Shown here: one piece after another, positions 36,351-48,900 of the stretch
Numbering within the stretch: position 1 is the first letter of the stretch
How the letters are laid out: each line of letters starts with the position of its first letter
NCBI RefSeq assembly: GCF_021432085.1
Contig: NZ_CP090366.1
Span: forward strand, 1,426,001 to 1,490,000
Reading direction: 5' to 3'
From: Stutzerimonas kunmingensis
GTDB lineage: Bacteria; Pseudomonadota; Gammaproteobacteria; Pseudomonadales; Pseudomonadaceae
DNA: 64,000 bases
Position numbers and translations under genes: made by a program
The notes under the pieces: generated by a model
Seen by the model: only the letters and a program-made list of their open reading frames with translations
What the model was told of the DNA's origin: nothing
The model's database searches: none

Positions 36351-37323
36351 AGGTCCTCCGGTACATCTCGCGGTGGTGTTCTTCCACCGTTACGGCGGGG
36401 TAGCGTGGCGACTCGCCCGGTGCGAGGCAGGTCGGCAGGCACTCGACCACATGGTCCGGGTTGCCGCTGAAGAAGAACGGCACGCTGTAGCGCTCTCGCC
36501 CGGAGATATTGACCACCCGGTGCAGCGTCGAGCGGTACTGATCGTTGGTCCAGCGGGCGATCATGTCGCCCAGATTGACCACATAGGTGCCGGGCACGGG
36601 CGCTGCGTGTATCCAGCTCTCGCTGTGGCGATCCCAGACCTGCAGGCCGGGGTTCTCGTCCTGCAGAAGCAGCGTCAGCCCGCCGAAATCGGTATGCGCG
36701 CCACAGCCCTTTTCGCCGGGTGCGGCGTTCGCCGGCTGCGGCGGGTAATGCAGCAGGCGCAAGGTGCTCATGGAGTCGCGGCAGAAGCCGGCGAAATGAT
36801 CCTCCGGCAGTTGCAGCGACAGCGCGATGGCGCCCATCAGTCGTGCCGCCAGCGCATTCATCGCGTCGCGATAGCGCTCCATGGTTGGGCGAAAGTTCGC
36901 AAGCTCGGTCGGCCACTGGTTGGCGCCGTGGTTGAAGCGCCCGACCAATACCCGCGGGTCGTCCTCGGCCAGCTCCTCGCCGATGTAGAAGCCCTCCTTG
37001 AGATCGGCCGGCGCACCGGCTTCCAGCACCTGCCCGCGCAACGGCTCATAGCCGCGATTGGCCTTCGAGAACACCTTGTCCAGCGCACGCTTGCTGGCCT
37101 TCGGTTGGGCGAAGAAGTCTTGTGCCTGCTCGAACACCGCCTGCTGCAGCGCTGGGTCGACGCCATGGTTGGCGATGCAGAAGAAGCCGACCTCGCGACA
37201 GGCCGCGCCGATGCGTTCGGCCACGGCAGTGCGCTCGGCAAGGTCGGGAGAAAACAGCCCGGCGATATCGATCAGCGGCAGCGCGGCGGCTTCGAGATGG
37301 CGGGCACAAAGGGACTGGTTCAT
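36343..37323 (-). CDS. 2-oxoglutarate/Fe(II)-type oxygenase, isopenicillin N synthase family
   Basis: 326 residues. N-terminal DIOX_N (ALPLIDIAGLF, VGFFCIANHGV), C-terminal 2OG-FeII_Oxy domain with the iron triad His210-Thr-Asp212 (GAHTDFGGL) and His268 (STLHRVVN), and Arg278-x-Ser280 (RYS) for 2-oxoglutarate binding. The presence of RxS argues for a 2-oxoglutarate-dependent hydroxylase or demethylase. First gene of the operon with a hydrolase, NMT1-type ABC transporter and deaminase. ATG 37323 with GGAT upstream. Confidence 0.92.
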   Translation of the reverse strand: MNQSLCARHLEAAALPLIDIAGLFSPDLAERTAVAERIGAACREVGFFCIANHGVDPALQQAVFEQAQDFFAQPKASKRALDKVFSKANRGYEPLRGQVLEAGAPADLKEGFYIGEELAEDDPRVLVGRFNHGANQWPTELANFRPTMERYRDAMNALAARLMGAIALSLQLPEDHFAGFCRDSMSTLRLLHYPPQPANAAPGEKGCGAHTDFGGLTLLLQDENPGLQVWDRHSESWIHAAPVPGTYVVNLGDMIARWTNDQYRSTLHRVVNISGRERYSVPFFFSGNPDHVVECLPTCLAPGESPRYPAVTVEEHHREMYRRTYG

Positions 37324-37542
37324 GGCTCGATCCTGCTCTGCCGACGCGAAATGGCGGTCGGCGAGCGCAGTATCTGGGGGGCCATGCTGTGCGCAGAAGC
37401 AGAGAATATCGAGCAAGCCGATGCCGTTTCGGCAGCATCTTCCGGTGCTTCAAAAGGAGGCGGAAGGTGTTTCTGAAAGGTGCACTGCAAGGGGCCGGCG
37501 TTGTGGCGTTTTCAAATCTGACGCAGAAATATGCGACGTTCG

Positions 37543-37559
37543 CGCACCATATAGGTGCG
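37543..37559. promoter_or_regulatory. NtrC-like palindrome upstream of the oxygenase operon
   Basis: CGCACC-ATATA-GGTGCG, 6-bp arms, lies 220 bases upstream of the oxygenase start. It matches the NtrC enhancer pattern (GCACC-N5-GGTGC). I could not find a well-spaced sigma-54 promoter between it and the gene, so the link is tentative. The rest of the 314-base gap (37324-37637) has no gene. Confidence 0.45.
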
Positions 37560-37637
37560 GTTATCCCGCCGCAGAGAAGGCAATTATTTTTTCGGGCAAA
37601 CAGGAAGGCGTCAGTCATGAGCGCCTTCCGCCTCGCT

Positions 37638-39845
37638 CTAGGGTGTGTTGACCGCGTCGAGAAGGGCCTCGGCTAGGGTCTGGCTGGTGAAGGGTTTGGC
37701 TAGCACACGCAGCCCGTGCTCGGCAGCGAGACGCTCGGTGTAGCCTGTCGCGAGGATGATGGGCAGTTCGGGATACAGGCCTTGGGCTTCCGCCGCAAGA
37801 CCAACCCCGTCCAGCCGTCCGGGCATGACGATATCCGAAAGAAGCACATCGATAGGCGGGCGCGTGCCATCGGCGAGCCTGGCCAAGGCTGAATCCGCGT
37901 CCTGCGCCTCGTCGACCAAATAGCCCAGTTCCTCAAGCATCGACATCACCACCTCGCGCACCTCGGCGTCGTCGTCGACCAGGAGTACCCGTGTGGTTCG
38001 GTTGGCACGTTCCGGTGCCTTCTCTACCGGGCCAGCCGGTTCGCTGCGGTGTTCGACGCGTGGCAGCAGCAGGCGGACGCGGGTGCCCCTGCCGACTTCG
38101 CTGTCGATCGCTACCGCGCCGCCTGATTGGTGCGCGAAGCCATAGACCTGCGCCAGACCGAGGCCCGTTCCCTCGCCGATGGCCTTGGTTGTGAAGAAAG
38201 GCTCGAATGCCCGCGCCTGGACCTCCTTGCTCATTCCACAACCTGTGTCGAGGACGTCGACGGCGAGATAGGTCCTTGTCCCCAGGCTTGGCAGGGCGAT
38301 GTCTCCATGCGCCACGTCGTGCAGGCTGATGCTCAACGGACCGCCGTCTGGCATGGCGTCCCGTGCATTGATCGCCAGGTTGAGGATGGCCAGCTCGCAT
38401 TGCACCGGGTCCAGCGCCGCCGGCCATGGGCGGTCCGGCAAGTCGAGCTGTAGAACGACGTTATTGGGCAACGCGCCGGTCAGCAGTTCGTGCATGCCGA
38501 GAATCAATGCGCGCAAGTCGAGCTGCTCGACATCTCCAGTGCGGTTTCGACTGAAGGTCATCAGGTGCCGCGTAAGGCGGGTAGCCCGTTGAGCCGAACG
38601 CTGGCATGCCTCGATGGCGCGCTTGGCTCGGGGGTTTGGACTCAGCATGTCGGCCAGCTGCAAGCCGACGGTCATGCTTTGCAGAAGGTTATTGAACTCG
38701 TGCGATATACCCGCGGTGAGGTTGCCCAGCGCTTCAAGTTTCTGGCCCTGCAGCAGCGCCCGATGCGAGCGTTCGGCCTGGGCGACGGCTTCCTCGACCC
38801 GCTCTGCCATTTCCTGGCTCGAGCGGTGAATGGTCTTGCTGGCCTGGGCAAGTACCTGCGCGGTCCGGTCGGTCTCGTCCATGCCGGTCCGAGGTGCCTC
38901 GAAGACTTCCCCTCGGGCTAAGGCACCGGCTGCCTGGTCGAGTTGAGTCAAGGGGCGGGTGATGGTGCGGCCGAGCGCAATGGCCAGTCCGATCGCCGCC
39001 GCGAGCACCAGCAGGATGCCGATGGCCGCGGTTCCGATGGGCTTCAATACGCTTGCGAGCAGGTCCTCACGGGGAATGCCGATCAGTACCGTCCAGCCTG
39101 AACTTTCACCACGGCTGATAAAAGAAACCACGCGTTGATTGTCGCGGGTGACGGAAATCAGCTTGCCTTGGCGAGTCGCTAGCCCGCGCAAATCGGCGAC
39201 GAAGTTGTCGTCCGCGGCTTCACCTACATGTCTGCTGGGGTCCCGGGTGCGCGCAACGATAGTGTGTGTCTGGTCCAGAACGGCACCAAGCCAGCGCTCG
39301 GGAAGCTCCTGAGCTTGCAGCAGGGCTTCGATGCGGCTGACCGGAAACTTCATGGTCAGGTAGTAGACGACTCGGCCGTCACGCATCACCGGGCGGTGAA
39401 TGGCGACGCTGTGCACGCGCGTCAACGGGTCGCGAAACATCGGACTGACGTCTAGCAGCGGGGTGTTCTCGAAGCCTGGCAGGCTCGGTGGCATCGGCAA
39501 CGGCGCGCCAAAAGGGTAGTCCGTATCAGCCAGGGGCACGCCGTTCGGGTCGAATATGGTTACGCCGGTGGCTATCGGTTGAACGGTCTGCTGTAGACGT
39601 TCATGAAACGCACGCAGATCGCCACTCACCAGTGTTGGCGAGGCGGCCAGCGTCGTGACCACTGCGCCGAAGCGATCAAGTTCGCGCTCAACGGCAAGAC
39701 TTACGCCGCGCGTGGTCTCGTACATACTTTGGTCGATCTGCTGTGACTGCGCTCGGTAAACCGAATAGGTTGCAAACAGCGCGAAGGCCAGCGCCGGTGC
39801 GATGACGGCGATGACCAGCCAGATGAGACGGGCGCGTATCGACAC
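37638..39845 (-). CDS. hybrid histidine kinase with periplasmic Cache-type sensor and receiver domain
   Basis: 735 residues. Two membrane helices (IWLVIAVIAPALAFALFATY near 10-28; IGTAAIGILLVLAAAIGLAIAL near 275) flank a periplasmic domain of dCache size, then HAMP, HisKA with GNLTAGISHEFNNLLQS (phospho-His), HATPase with NLAINARDAMPDGG and GEGTGLGLAQV, and a C-terminal receiver with LLSDIVMPG (Asp target). GTG at 39845 was chosen because AGGAA lies 8 bases upstream; a TTG 8 codons earlier is weaker. Related to the kinase downstream of the KaiC-like gene. Confidence 0.88.
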   Translation of the reverse strand: MSIRARLIWLVIAVIAPALAFALFATYSVYRAQSQQIDQSMYETTRGVSLAVERELDRFGAVVTTLAASPTLVSGDLRAFHERLQQTVQPIATGVTIFDPNGVPLADTDYPFGAPLPMPPSLPGFENTPLLDVSPMFRDPLTRVHSVAIHRPVMRDGRVVYYLTMKFPVSRIEALLQAQELPERWLGAVLDQTHTIVARTRDPSRHVGEAADDNFVADLRGLATRQGKLISVTRDNQRVVSFISRGESSGWTVLIGIPREDLLASVLKPIGTAAIGILLVLAAAIGLAIALGRTITRPLTQLDQAAGALARGEVFEAPRTGMDETDRTAQVLAQASKTIHRSSQEMAERVEEAVAQAERSHRALLQGQKLEALGNLTAGISHEFNNLLQSMTVGLQLADMLSPNPRAKRAIEACQRSAQRATRLTRHLMTFSRNRTGDVEQLDLRALILGMHELLTGALPNNVVLQLDLPDRPWPAALDPVQCELAILNLAINARDAMPDGGPLSISLHDVAHGDIALPSLGTRTYLAVDVLDTGCGMSKEVQARAFEPFFTTKAIGEGTGLGLAQVYGFAHQSGGAVAIDSEVGRGTRVRLLLPRVEHRSEPAGPVEKAPERANRTTRVLLVDDDAEVREVVMSMLEELGYLVDEAQDADSALARLADGTRPPIDVLLSDIVMPGRLDGVGLAAEAQGLYPELPIILATGYTERLAAEHGLRVLAKPFTSQTLAEALLDAVNTP

Positions 39846-40082
39846 GAAGCAAGTTCCTGATCGGAGCAAGAGTCAATGCGGGTTCGGCATCATGTATGAG
39901 CCCGTTGCTTTCGTAGGGCCTAGTCAGAAGACCGCAGGCGCGCCGGCTTGTTACGACGTTACAGACCAATGACGGCATCGAACCAACCGAACTTCAGCGG
40001 GAACACCTGCGCGTCGCCTCGGCTGAAGGTGGGCTGACGGATTGACCGACCCGCCTGGAACGCCCCGTAAGGAAGGGGTGGA

Positions 40083-41751
<1,669 letters not shown>

Positions 41752-41768
<17 letters not shown>

Positions 41769-43278
41769 GCTCGTCTGTCAGTAGCTGAGTCGCATCACCG
41801 GTGTATTCCGGTGTGCCCGATAGGATGCCGCTGAAGTGGCTGAGCGGCGGCCCGACCTCGAGGCCGGCGCTACTGAGGCGGTACTCACGGACGGTGTTTT
41901 CATGCCGTCCGCTGCGCTTTTTCACCACTGACAACGCCCGGCGAACGACGCCGGCATGCTCGAAGTAGCGCTGCATGATAACCGCATCGCTGAGATAGCT
42001 GATATCCACAGGCGTATCCATTGGGCCGACCAGGCCATGCTGGGCGAGCACCATGATGCTGATCACGCCTTTCTGGCCCAGATAACTCAACAGCTCGTGC
42101 ATCTGCAGAATCAGGAATCGGCCATCAGGCATCGCGTGCAGATAGCCGTTGAGGCTGTCCAGGATCACCAGTTCGGCGCCCCGAACTTCCACGCTTTTAC
42201 GCACCGCGGCAGTGAATTCGCCAGGTGACAGCTCGGCGGGATCGACCTGTTGCAGATGTAGCAGCCCCTGTTCGATCCATGGCTCCATGGGTAGGCCAAG
42301 CGCCCGCCCGCGCGCCAGCAGGGTGCTGATGTTCTCGTCGAAGACGAAGAAGGCGACCTGCTCACCGCGCTCGCATGCCGCTACTGCGTAGCTCAATGCC
42401 AGCGAGGATTTGCCGACACCCGCCGCACCGACCAGAAGCGCATTGGTGCCGCGCTCGAGACCACCGCCTAGCATCTTGTCCAGTGCCGGATTACCGGACG
42501 AAGCTAACTCTCCAGAGAAGCAAGAGTGATGCTCCGCGGCGATGAGGCGTGGGTAGATCTGCAGGCCGCCCTTGCGGATGGCGAAGTCGTGATAGCCCCC
42601 GCGGAACTGGATGCCGCGCATCTTGATCACGCGCAGGCGTCTGCGCTCGGCGCCGTAGTCGATAGCCAACTGCTCCAACATGACCACACCGTGGGAGATG
42701 GAATGCAGCTGTAGGTCGCCCATCTCCGAGGTCTGGTCGTCGAGCAGAATCACCGTGCAGTTGCGAGTGGTAAAGAAGTGCTTGAGCGCCAATACCTGCC
42801 GGCGGTAGCGCAACGGGCTTTGCGCCAGCAGGCGCATTTCCGAGAGGCTGTCGAAGATCACCCGCGTCGGATTTGTTTCGCTGACACGGTTGAACACCTG
42901 CTGGGTAGTTTCGCTCAGCTCTATTTCCGCCGGATGCAGTACGGTCAGTTCCAGCTCAGGATCGAGGCTGGTCTCTGGTGATATCAGTTCGAAAATATCG
43001 ATGCCCTCGAGCGTCCAGCCATGACGCTTGGCGACCAGCTCCAGTTCGTCCTTGGTTTCCGAAAGGGTTACGTAAAGCACGCGCTCGCCCTGGCGGACCC
43101 CTTCGAGCAGGAACTGCAGCGCAATGGTGGTCTTGCCCGAGCCCGGGCTACCTTCGTACAGGTACATGCGGTTGGGGTCGAGGCCGCCGCCGAGAATGTC
43201 ATCCAGTCCCTCGCTGCCAGTGGAGATGCGAGGGGGTTCATCGTCTGGTTGGAAAGAAGGATTGGTGAAATCGGTCAT
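41752..43278 (-). CDS. KaiC-like double-ATPase protein
   Basis: 508 residues, two RecA/KaiC domains. Walker A1 EGSPGSGKTT (42-51) and Walker A2 GAAGVGKSS (284-292); acidic pairs ETKDE (about 74-78) and DEN (about 313-315) sit where KaiC has its catalytic Glu pairs. Conserved SGNPALDKMLGGGLERGT opens domain 2, and VKKRSGRHENTVREYRL is the KaiC C-terminal motif. It is probably an ATP-timed signalling hub for the overlapping kinase; KaiA and KaiB are not in the window. Strong AAGGAG before the ATG. Confidence 0.9.
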
Positions 43279-43712
43279 TCCGTTCTCCTTAACGCAGGCG
43301 CCGCTGCGTGCTTCGTTCCCACTCCTGCAGGTCCATATCAGGACGGAGGCGGAGGGGAACAGGCCCGTTATTCGCCTGGTGGGCAGGTCGGGCTGAATGC
43401 CGCTCGAATCGTCGGTTGATGCGCTTCTGATGTGCCGAAAATTGCGCGTTTGGCGGTCGACGTTCGAGGGGCGCAGTCATTTAATCCGACTCGCCAGCCG
43501 CCTGCCCGTTCCGCATGAGTGTGCTCGGCACCTTCGCTGCAGCGCGCTCTCCAGGCGGCGCGACCATCTGCTGCGCGGTCCCCCCGGGCGCTTCGCTCGT
43601 TGCCCTTGAGCTACTTCGAACCACTCCGCTGCGCAACAGACTGCAACCATTGAACCTTGGATCATGGGCCGGGCTGGCCCATGATCAGCCTTTGCCTTTG
43701 CGGGTCGCCTGC
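43279..43712. other. 434-base interval with a hairpin, upstream of the AarF gene
   Basis: No convincing gene. A 63-codon frame on the minus strand (43289-43480, ending just before the KaiC-like start) might encode a basic small protein, but only a weak site (GTCGGATTAA) precedes its ATG; I give it low weight. A strong hairpin at 43660-43686 is listed separately. The KaiC promoter probably lies here. Confidence 0.4.
43660..43686. terminator. 11-bp perfect hairpin in the AarF leader
   Basis: GATCATGGGCC / GGCCCATGATC with a GGGCT loop, 26 bases before the AarF ATG on the plus strand. It could pair with the ribosome site region or terminate an upstream transcript. No T tract. Confidence 0.4.
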
Positions 43713-45020
43713 ATGTCTCGATTCTCTCGTCCGTCGGCTTCGGCACTGGGCCGCTTTCTGCAACTGGGCGGTACTGGCGCGCGCATTGCCGGCAACCTGC
43801 TGGTGCAGCGCATCACGCCAGGCAAGGCGCGTATCGACTGGGTGCCGGTCGGTGAACTGCTCGGTGATGCGCTTGGGCAGATGAAGGGCCCAGTGCTGAA
43901 GCTCGGTCAGCAGGCTTCGCAATGGCAGGACCTGCTGCCCGAACCGATCAGCGCGGCGCTGGCGCGCTTGCAGAACCAGGTGCCCTCGCTGCCATTCGAT
44001 GCGCTGCAAGCCAATCTGCAGCGCGTCTACGACGGCAAGCTGTACGAACTGTTCGAGTCCATCGAGCCGGAGCCCGCGGCGGCGGCCTCGCTGGGCCAGG
44101 TCCATCGCGCTCGGGATCGGCAGGGCAGGGCGCTGATCATGAAGGTCCAGTACCCCGGCATCCGCGCCATCTGCGATGCCGATCTGCGCCAGCTGCGTCG
44201 GTTGATGCCGCTCGGGCGACTGTTCGGCACGCCGCCCGCGCGTCTCGATGCGGTGTATATCGAGCTGCAACGGGCCATTGCCGAGGAACTCGACTACGAG
44301 GCTGAGCGCGCCAACCTCCAAGCCTTCCGCGAGCACTTCAGAAACTGGCCGGGCATCCGCATTCCCTTTGCCGCGGGCGAACTCTGTCGGCCCGGTGTGC
44401 TGGTGCTGGAAGACCTGCCGGGCCGCTCCATGGCCGAGGTCGAACAGGCCTCGGCGGAGGTGCGCCAGCGCCTGGCCGAAACCCTCTGCGAATGGCTGGC
44501 CGAGCAGGCATTCGGTCTGCAACGGCTGCATACCGATCCGCATCCCGGCAACCTCGCCTGGACCGAGGCCGGCGAGCTGGTGGTCTATGATTTCGGCAGT
44601 GTGCTGCGCCTGGAACCGCGTTTGCTGGCGGGCTACGTACAGATCTTCGAGGCGCTGCGCGGTACCTCCAGCGAGGCGCTGGAGCCCGGTTTTCAGGCCC
44701 TGGGCGGACGCCAGCCGGGAAGCACGCCGCCGCACGGGCTATACCGAAGCATTCACCTGATGCTGCACCCACTGCTGCAACCCGGCGCGCCGTGGGACTT
44801 CCGCGAGGCGGCGCTGCATCAACGGCTGTCCGAGCTGTTCCCCCTGATGATGTCCGCACTCGGCAGCCTGCAACCGGCCTCCGGCACCTTGCTGATCAAT
44901 CGCACCCTGGAGGGCCATTACTGGAACCTCTACCGGCTCGGCGCTTGCCTGTCCATCGCCGACCTGCTCGCCGAACAGATCGAACGCTGGCGCAGCGAAG
45001 CCGGCGCCCGTCGACCGTAA
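43713..45020 (+). CDS. AarF/ABC1/UbiB-family atypical kinase
   Basis: 435 residues. The family hallmarks: GPVLKLGQQASQWQDLLP (K and QxxD region, about 55-72), the Ala-rich nucleotide loop AAASLGQVHRA with K in LIMKVQYPGI, and the catalytic HTDPHPGNL plus VVYDFGS (HPGN and DFG). In bacteria UbiB homologues help ubiquinone synthesis; this paralogue is soluble-looking and separate from ubi genes, so its target is unknown. The ATG at 43713 was chosen because upstream codons are non-homologous; the ribosome site is weak. The SDR gene follows at 14 bases. Confidence 0.88.
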   Translation: MSRFSRPSASALGRFLQLGGTGARIAGNLLVQRITPGKARIDWVPVGELLGDALGQMKGPVLKLGQQASQWQDLLPEPISAALARLQNQVPSLPFDALQANLQRVYDGKLYELFESIEPEPAAAASLGQVHRARDRQGRALIMKVQYPGIRAICDADLRQLRRLMPLGRLFGTPPARLDAVYIELQRAIAEELDYEAERANLQAFREHFRNWPGIRIPFAAGELCRPGVLVLEDLPGRSMAEVEQASAEVRQRLAETLCEWLAEQAFGLQRLHTDPHPGNLAWTEAGELVVYDFGSVLRLEPRLLAGYVQIFEALRGTSSEALEPGFQALGGRQPGSTPPHGLYRSIHLMLHPLLQPGAPWDFREAALHQRLSELFPLMMSALGSLQPASGTLLINRTLEGHYWNLYRLGACLSIADLLAEQIERWRSEAGARRP

Positions 45021-45034
45021 ATCTGGAGATTGTC

Positions 45035-45736
45035 ATGCCGTTGGAATCATTCCCCGAAGGGTTTCGTGCGCTGGTCATCGGCGCATCCGGTGGCATCGGC
45101 GCCGCATTGGTCGATGCCTTGCGCAGCGATCCGCGCTGCGCATCGGTCATCGCCCTGAGTCGCTCGTCCGAGCCGGCGCTCGACCTGACCGATCCCGCCA
45201 GCATCGAACAGGCCGCGACCAGAGTGGCGGGGCAGGGGCCGTTTCACCTGATCGTCAACGCCGCCGGCGTGCTGCACGGTGCCGACTTCATGCCGGAGAA
45301 GCGCCTGGCTGATCTCAACCAGGCGCAGCTGCTCGCCACCTTCCAGATCAACACCTTCGGCCCGGCCATGCTGCTGCGCCACTTCAGCGGCCTGCTCGAC
45401 CGCCAGCGTGGCGTGTTCGCCATGCTCTCGGCCAAGGTCGGCAGCATTGGCGACAATCGGCTCGGCGGCTGGTACAGCTACCGCGCCTCCAAGGCCGCGC
45501 TGAACATGCTGATCAAGACCGCTTCCATCGAAATTCGCCGTAGCCAACCGAATGCGGTGCTGTTGGCGCTGCATCCGGGCACGGTGAACTCACGGTTGTC
45601 ACAACCATTCCGTGGCGCCGAGATCGGCCGGCCGGCAGCGGACGCCGCGCAGGATCTGTTGCGCGTGATCGACGGTCTGGGGCCGGAGGCCAGTGGTGGG
45701 TTTTATGCCTATAGCGGGGAAGGGTTGCCGTGGTAA
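45035..45736 (+). CDS. SDR family oxidoreductase
   Basis: 233 residues. Cofactor loop GASGGIG at about 15-21, VNAAGVLHG (NAAG), Ser, and YSYRASKAA (YxxxK) in the right order; it lacks the extended tail of classical SDRs and resembles the CsgA/fungal-type SDR subgroup. Probably cotranscribed with the AarF kinase. CTGGAG precedes the ATG at 45035. Substrate unknown. Confidence 0.9.
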   Translation: MPLESFPEGFRALVIGASGGIGAALVDALRSDPRCASVIALSRSSEPALDLTDPASIEQAATRVAGQGPFHLIVNAAGVLHGADFMPEKRLADLNQAQLLATFQINTFGPAMLLRHFSGLLDRQRGVFAMLSAKVGSIGDNRLGGWYSYRASKAALNMLIKTASIEIRRSQPNAVLLALHPGTVNSRLSQPFRGAEIGRPAADAAQDLLRVIDGLGPEASGGFYAYSGEGLPW

Positions 45737-45921
45737 GCGCAGGCGCAACTTCAGGTCAGATCCAACCATCGCGTTTCGTCGGCTGCTGACCCAAAGACCA
45801 GCCGTGAAGGCTTGTGCTAGACGCTTTTCTTTCGATTGGCGTTGAACTACCCGAGCCGCTACCCTCGACCCGCCTGTTTAATTCCCGTCCCGCTGCATCA
45901 GAGGTTGCGTTGACTTCGACG

Positions 45922-48900
45922 ATGAATGATTACGCGTTCAAACTGGCCAGCTACTGGCGAAACTCCCTGGCTGATGCCGAGAACGGCAACGGCGCCCTGT
46001 CTCCGAGCCAGGCCGATAAATTCCTCATGCTGCCAGCCGAAGTCCTCGCTTCTGGATGCCTGAGCGAAGGTCTGCTCACCCAGCTGTTCGCGAACGAGCC
46101 CGAAGATCGAGCGGACATCGAAATCACCCTGCGGCCATGGGTTTACCGCGCCCGCCGCGAGCATGGTCGGGCTCGCAATGGGTTGCCGGCGATCATCACG
46201 CCGGTCATCTGTCAGGTCTCGGTGACCCGTGAGGGGAGGCTGCAGCCACATGGGCAAGCCCTGATGCCGCGCGACATCCTCGAACCGCTGGACCGCGACA
46301 ATTTCGCCATCGGCGCGCAGGCCGACCTGGACGCGTTTCTGTCCGCCGAGGATAGCCAACGGTTCGACCCGCCTGTAGATGCCGAAGCCCTGAGCAAAGA
46401 CCAGCATCAGCAAAACTGGCGCGAATTCCTGCAGTTCTGCATGAAGATGTTCCGCCAGGTCAGTAACGACTGGGACGGCGCGGAAGATCGCTTCGAACTG
46501 GCCGGCTTCGGCTATCTGTTCAAGGAAGAGAAGGCAGAGGGCTTCAGCCGCAATATCGTCGCGCTTTATGACCATCTGCGTGATACCCGGCCTGCGGTGC
46601 CGCTGTTCGAGCGCTTCGCCCAGCGCGAGCGCAGCCCTGACGAACCTTGCCTGCCGGCCAATGGACTGTTTGCCGAACGACTCGCCCATGCAGGTGACGA
46701 ATACGCCCTGGCGCCGGCCCAGCGGGATAGCCTGAGCCATCTGCTGAATGGGCGAGCCGGCGATATTCTCGCGGTCAACGGGCCGCCCGGTACGGGCAAG
46801 ACCACCCTGCTGCTGTCGGTCGTCGCCTCGCTTTGGGCCAGGGCTGCCGCAGCGGGCGGGGAGCCGCCGGTGGTCGTGGCCAGCTCCACCAACAACCAGG
46901 CCGTGACCAACATCATCACCGCCTTCGGCAAGGATTTCGCGACAGGCAGCGGCCCATTCGCGGGCCGTTGGCTGCCGGATATCAGGAGCTTTGGCGCCTA
47001 CTTTCCCAAGGCGTCGGCCGAAGCGGAAATGGCCCGCACCTATCAGACCCGGAGCTTTTTCACCGAGCTCGAATCCCAGGAGTACCTGGACAAGGCCCAG
47101 CAGACGTACCTCGCGCATGCCGCCGAGGCGTTTCCGGACATGCAGAGCCCGAGCGTTGCGGACACGGTCGAGCGCCTACGCGAGTCAATCCGCGGCCGCC
47201 AGCAACAGCTCGCGAACATCGAGCAGGCCTGGGCCAGGCTGGCCGAGGCACGCCAGGCGATCCAGACCTTGCTGGGCGATGACCCCCAGGCCGCCATCGC
47301 GCAGCTCCACGAGCAGCTGCAGGCCTGCGACCAACAGCTTGCAGATACTCAAGCTCTGCTGACGCGCTTCAAGCATTACCTCGCCCATGAACCGCTGCTC
47401 TATACGCTGTTCGGCTGGTTCGGCCCGGTTGCCGGCAAACGACTGCGCCTGGCGAAACTTCAGTTCGATGAAGCCGCGACCGAACTGCAGAGCGCCTCCA
47501 GCTTGAGTGAAATCGAAGCCCGGCTGACCGCCGCGGTGGCGCAGGCCAGCAAGGCGCGGAAAACTGCCGAAGCGCAATTGCACCAGGCGCAGCAACTGCA
47601 GATCGCCGAACAGCGCCAGCTCGCGAACTGGCAGAGCGCGGTCGCCGTATTGCCGAACCCTGCGGACAGGCCCGCCGGTGAAATAACTCTCGATGACTGC
47701 GACAACTGGGCGGACACCTCTCTGCGCTTCGAGATATTCCTGCTGACCACCCATTACTGGGAGGGGCGCTGGCTGATGGAGGTCGGCGAAAGCCTGCCGG
47801 AGATCCTCAAAAGCCGTAACAAGACCGGCCGCAAGACCCTGGAGCAGAACTGGCGACGCTGGATGAAGCTCACCCCCTGCCTGGTGGCCACTTTCTTCAT
47901 GCTGCCCAAGGAGCTGCGCTGCAAAAGGCACGACGGCAACGGCTTCGTCGACGCTTATGCACTCGACTTCATCGATCTGCTGATCGTCGATGAAGCGGGG
48001 CAGGTCCTGCCCGAGGTGGCTGCACCCTCGTTCGCGCTTGCCCGGCAGGCGCTGGTGATCGGCGATACCCAGCAGATCGAGCCGATCTGGTCGATCCCGA
48101 CGGCGGTCGACATTGGCAACCTGATTGGCGCCGGTCTGCTCGCGCGCGACAACGTCGATGACGACTACGCCGCGTTCTGCGAAGGCGGGCGCAGCGCCGC
48201 CAATGGAAGCGTCATGGCCATCGCCCAGGCGACCAGCCGCTATCACTACGATCCCGATCTCGCGCGCGGCATGTACCTCTACGAGCACCGTCGCTGCTAC
48301 GACTCGATCATCGAGTACTGCAACGCCCTCTGCTACAAGGGCAAGCTGCAACCGTGCCGAGGCCCGAAACCGGACGGCGGCCTGCCGGCGCTGGGCTATC
48401 TGCATATCGACGGAATCTGCCAGCCGGTCCACGGCGGCAGTCGCCATAACCTGCTGGAGGCGCAGACGATCGCCGCGTGGCTCAAGGCCAACGAAGCCGA
48501 TCTGACCGAACGCTACGGCAAGGAGCTGTGGGAGATCGTCGGTGTGATCACCCCATTCGGCGCGCAAACGCAGGCGATCGCCCAGGCCTGCGCGGCCCTG
48601 GGTATCAGCACTGGCAAGGGCGCGGGGGAAATGACGGTGGGCACCGTCCATTCCCTCCAGGGCGCCGAGCGGCCGCTGGTGATCTTCTCCGCGGTCTACT
48701 CCAAGCATGCCGACGGCCAGTTCATCGACCGCAAGGCGAGCATGCTCAACGTGGCGGTATCCCGCGCCAAGGACAGCTTTCTGGTATTCGGCGACATGGA
48801 CCTGTTCAGCCAGCAGCCAGTCAGCAAACCGCGTGGGCTGCTGGCTCAGCTCCTTTTCGCTGATCCGGCGAGCGAGCTGATTTTCGAGCAACAGGCCAGG

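Noticed and set aside
37324..37560. Sigma-54 promoter downstream of the NtrC-like palindrome
   Set aside because: The closest GG/GC match has a spacing of 9 instead of 10 bases; I did not accept it.
43289..43480. 63-codon frame upstream of the KaiC-like gene
   Set aside because: Only a weak ribosome site, Arg-rich composition typical of random high-GC frames, and no similarity recognised.
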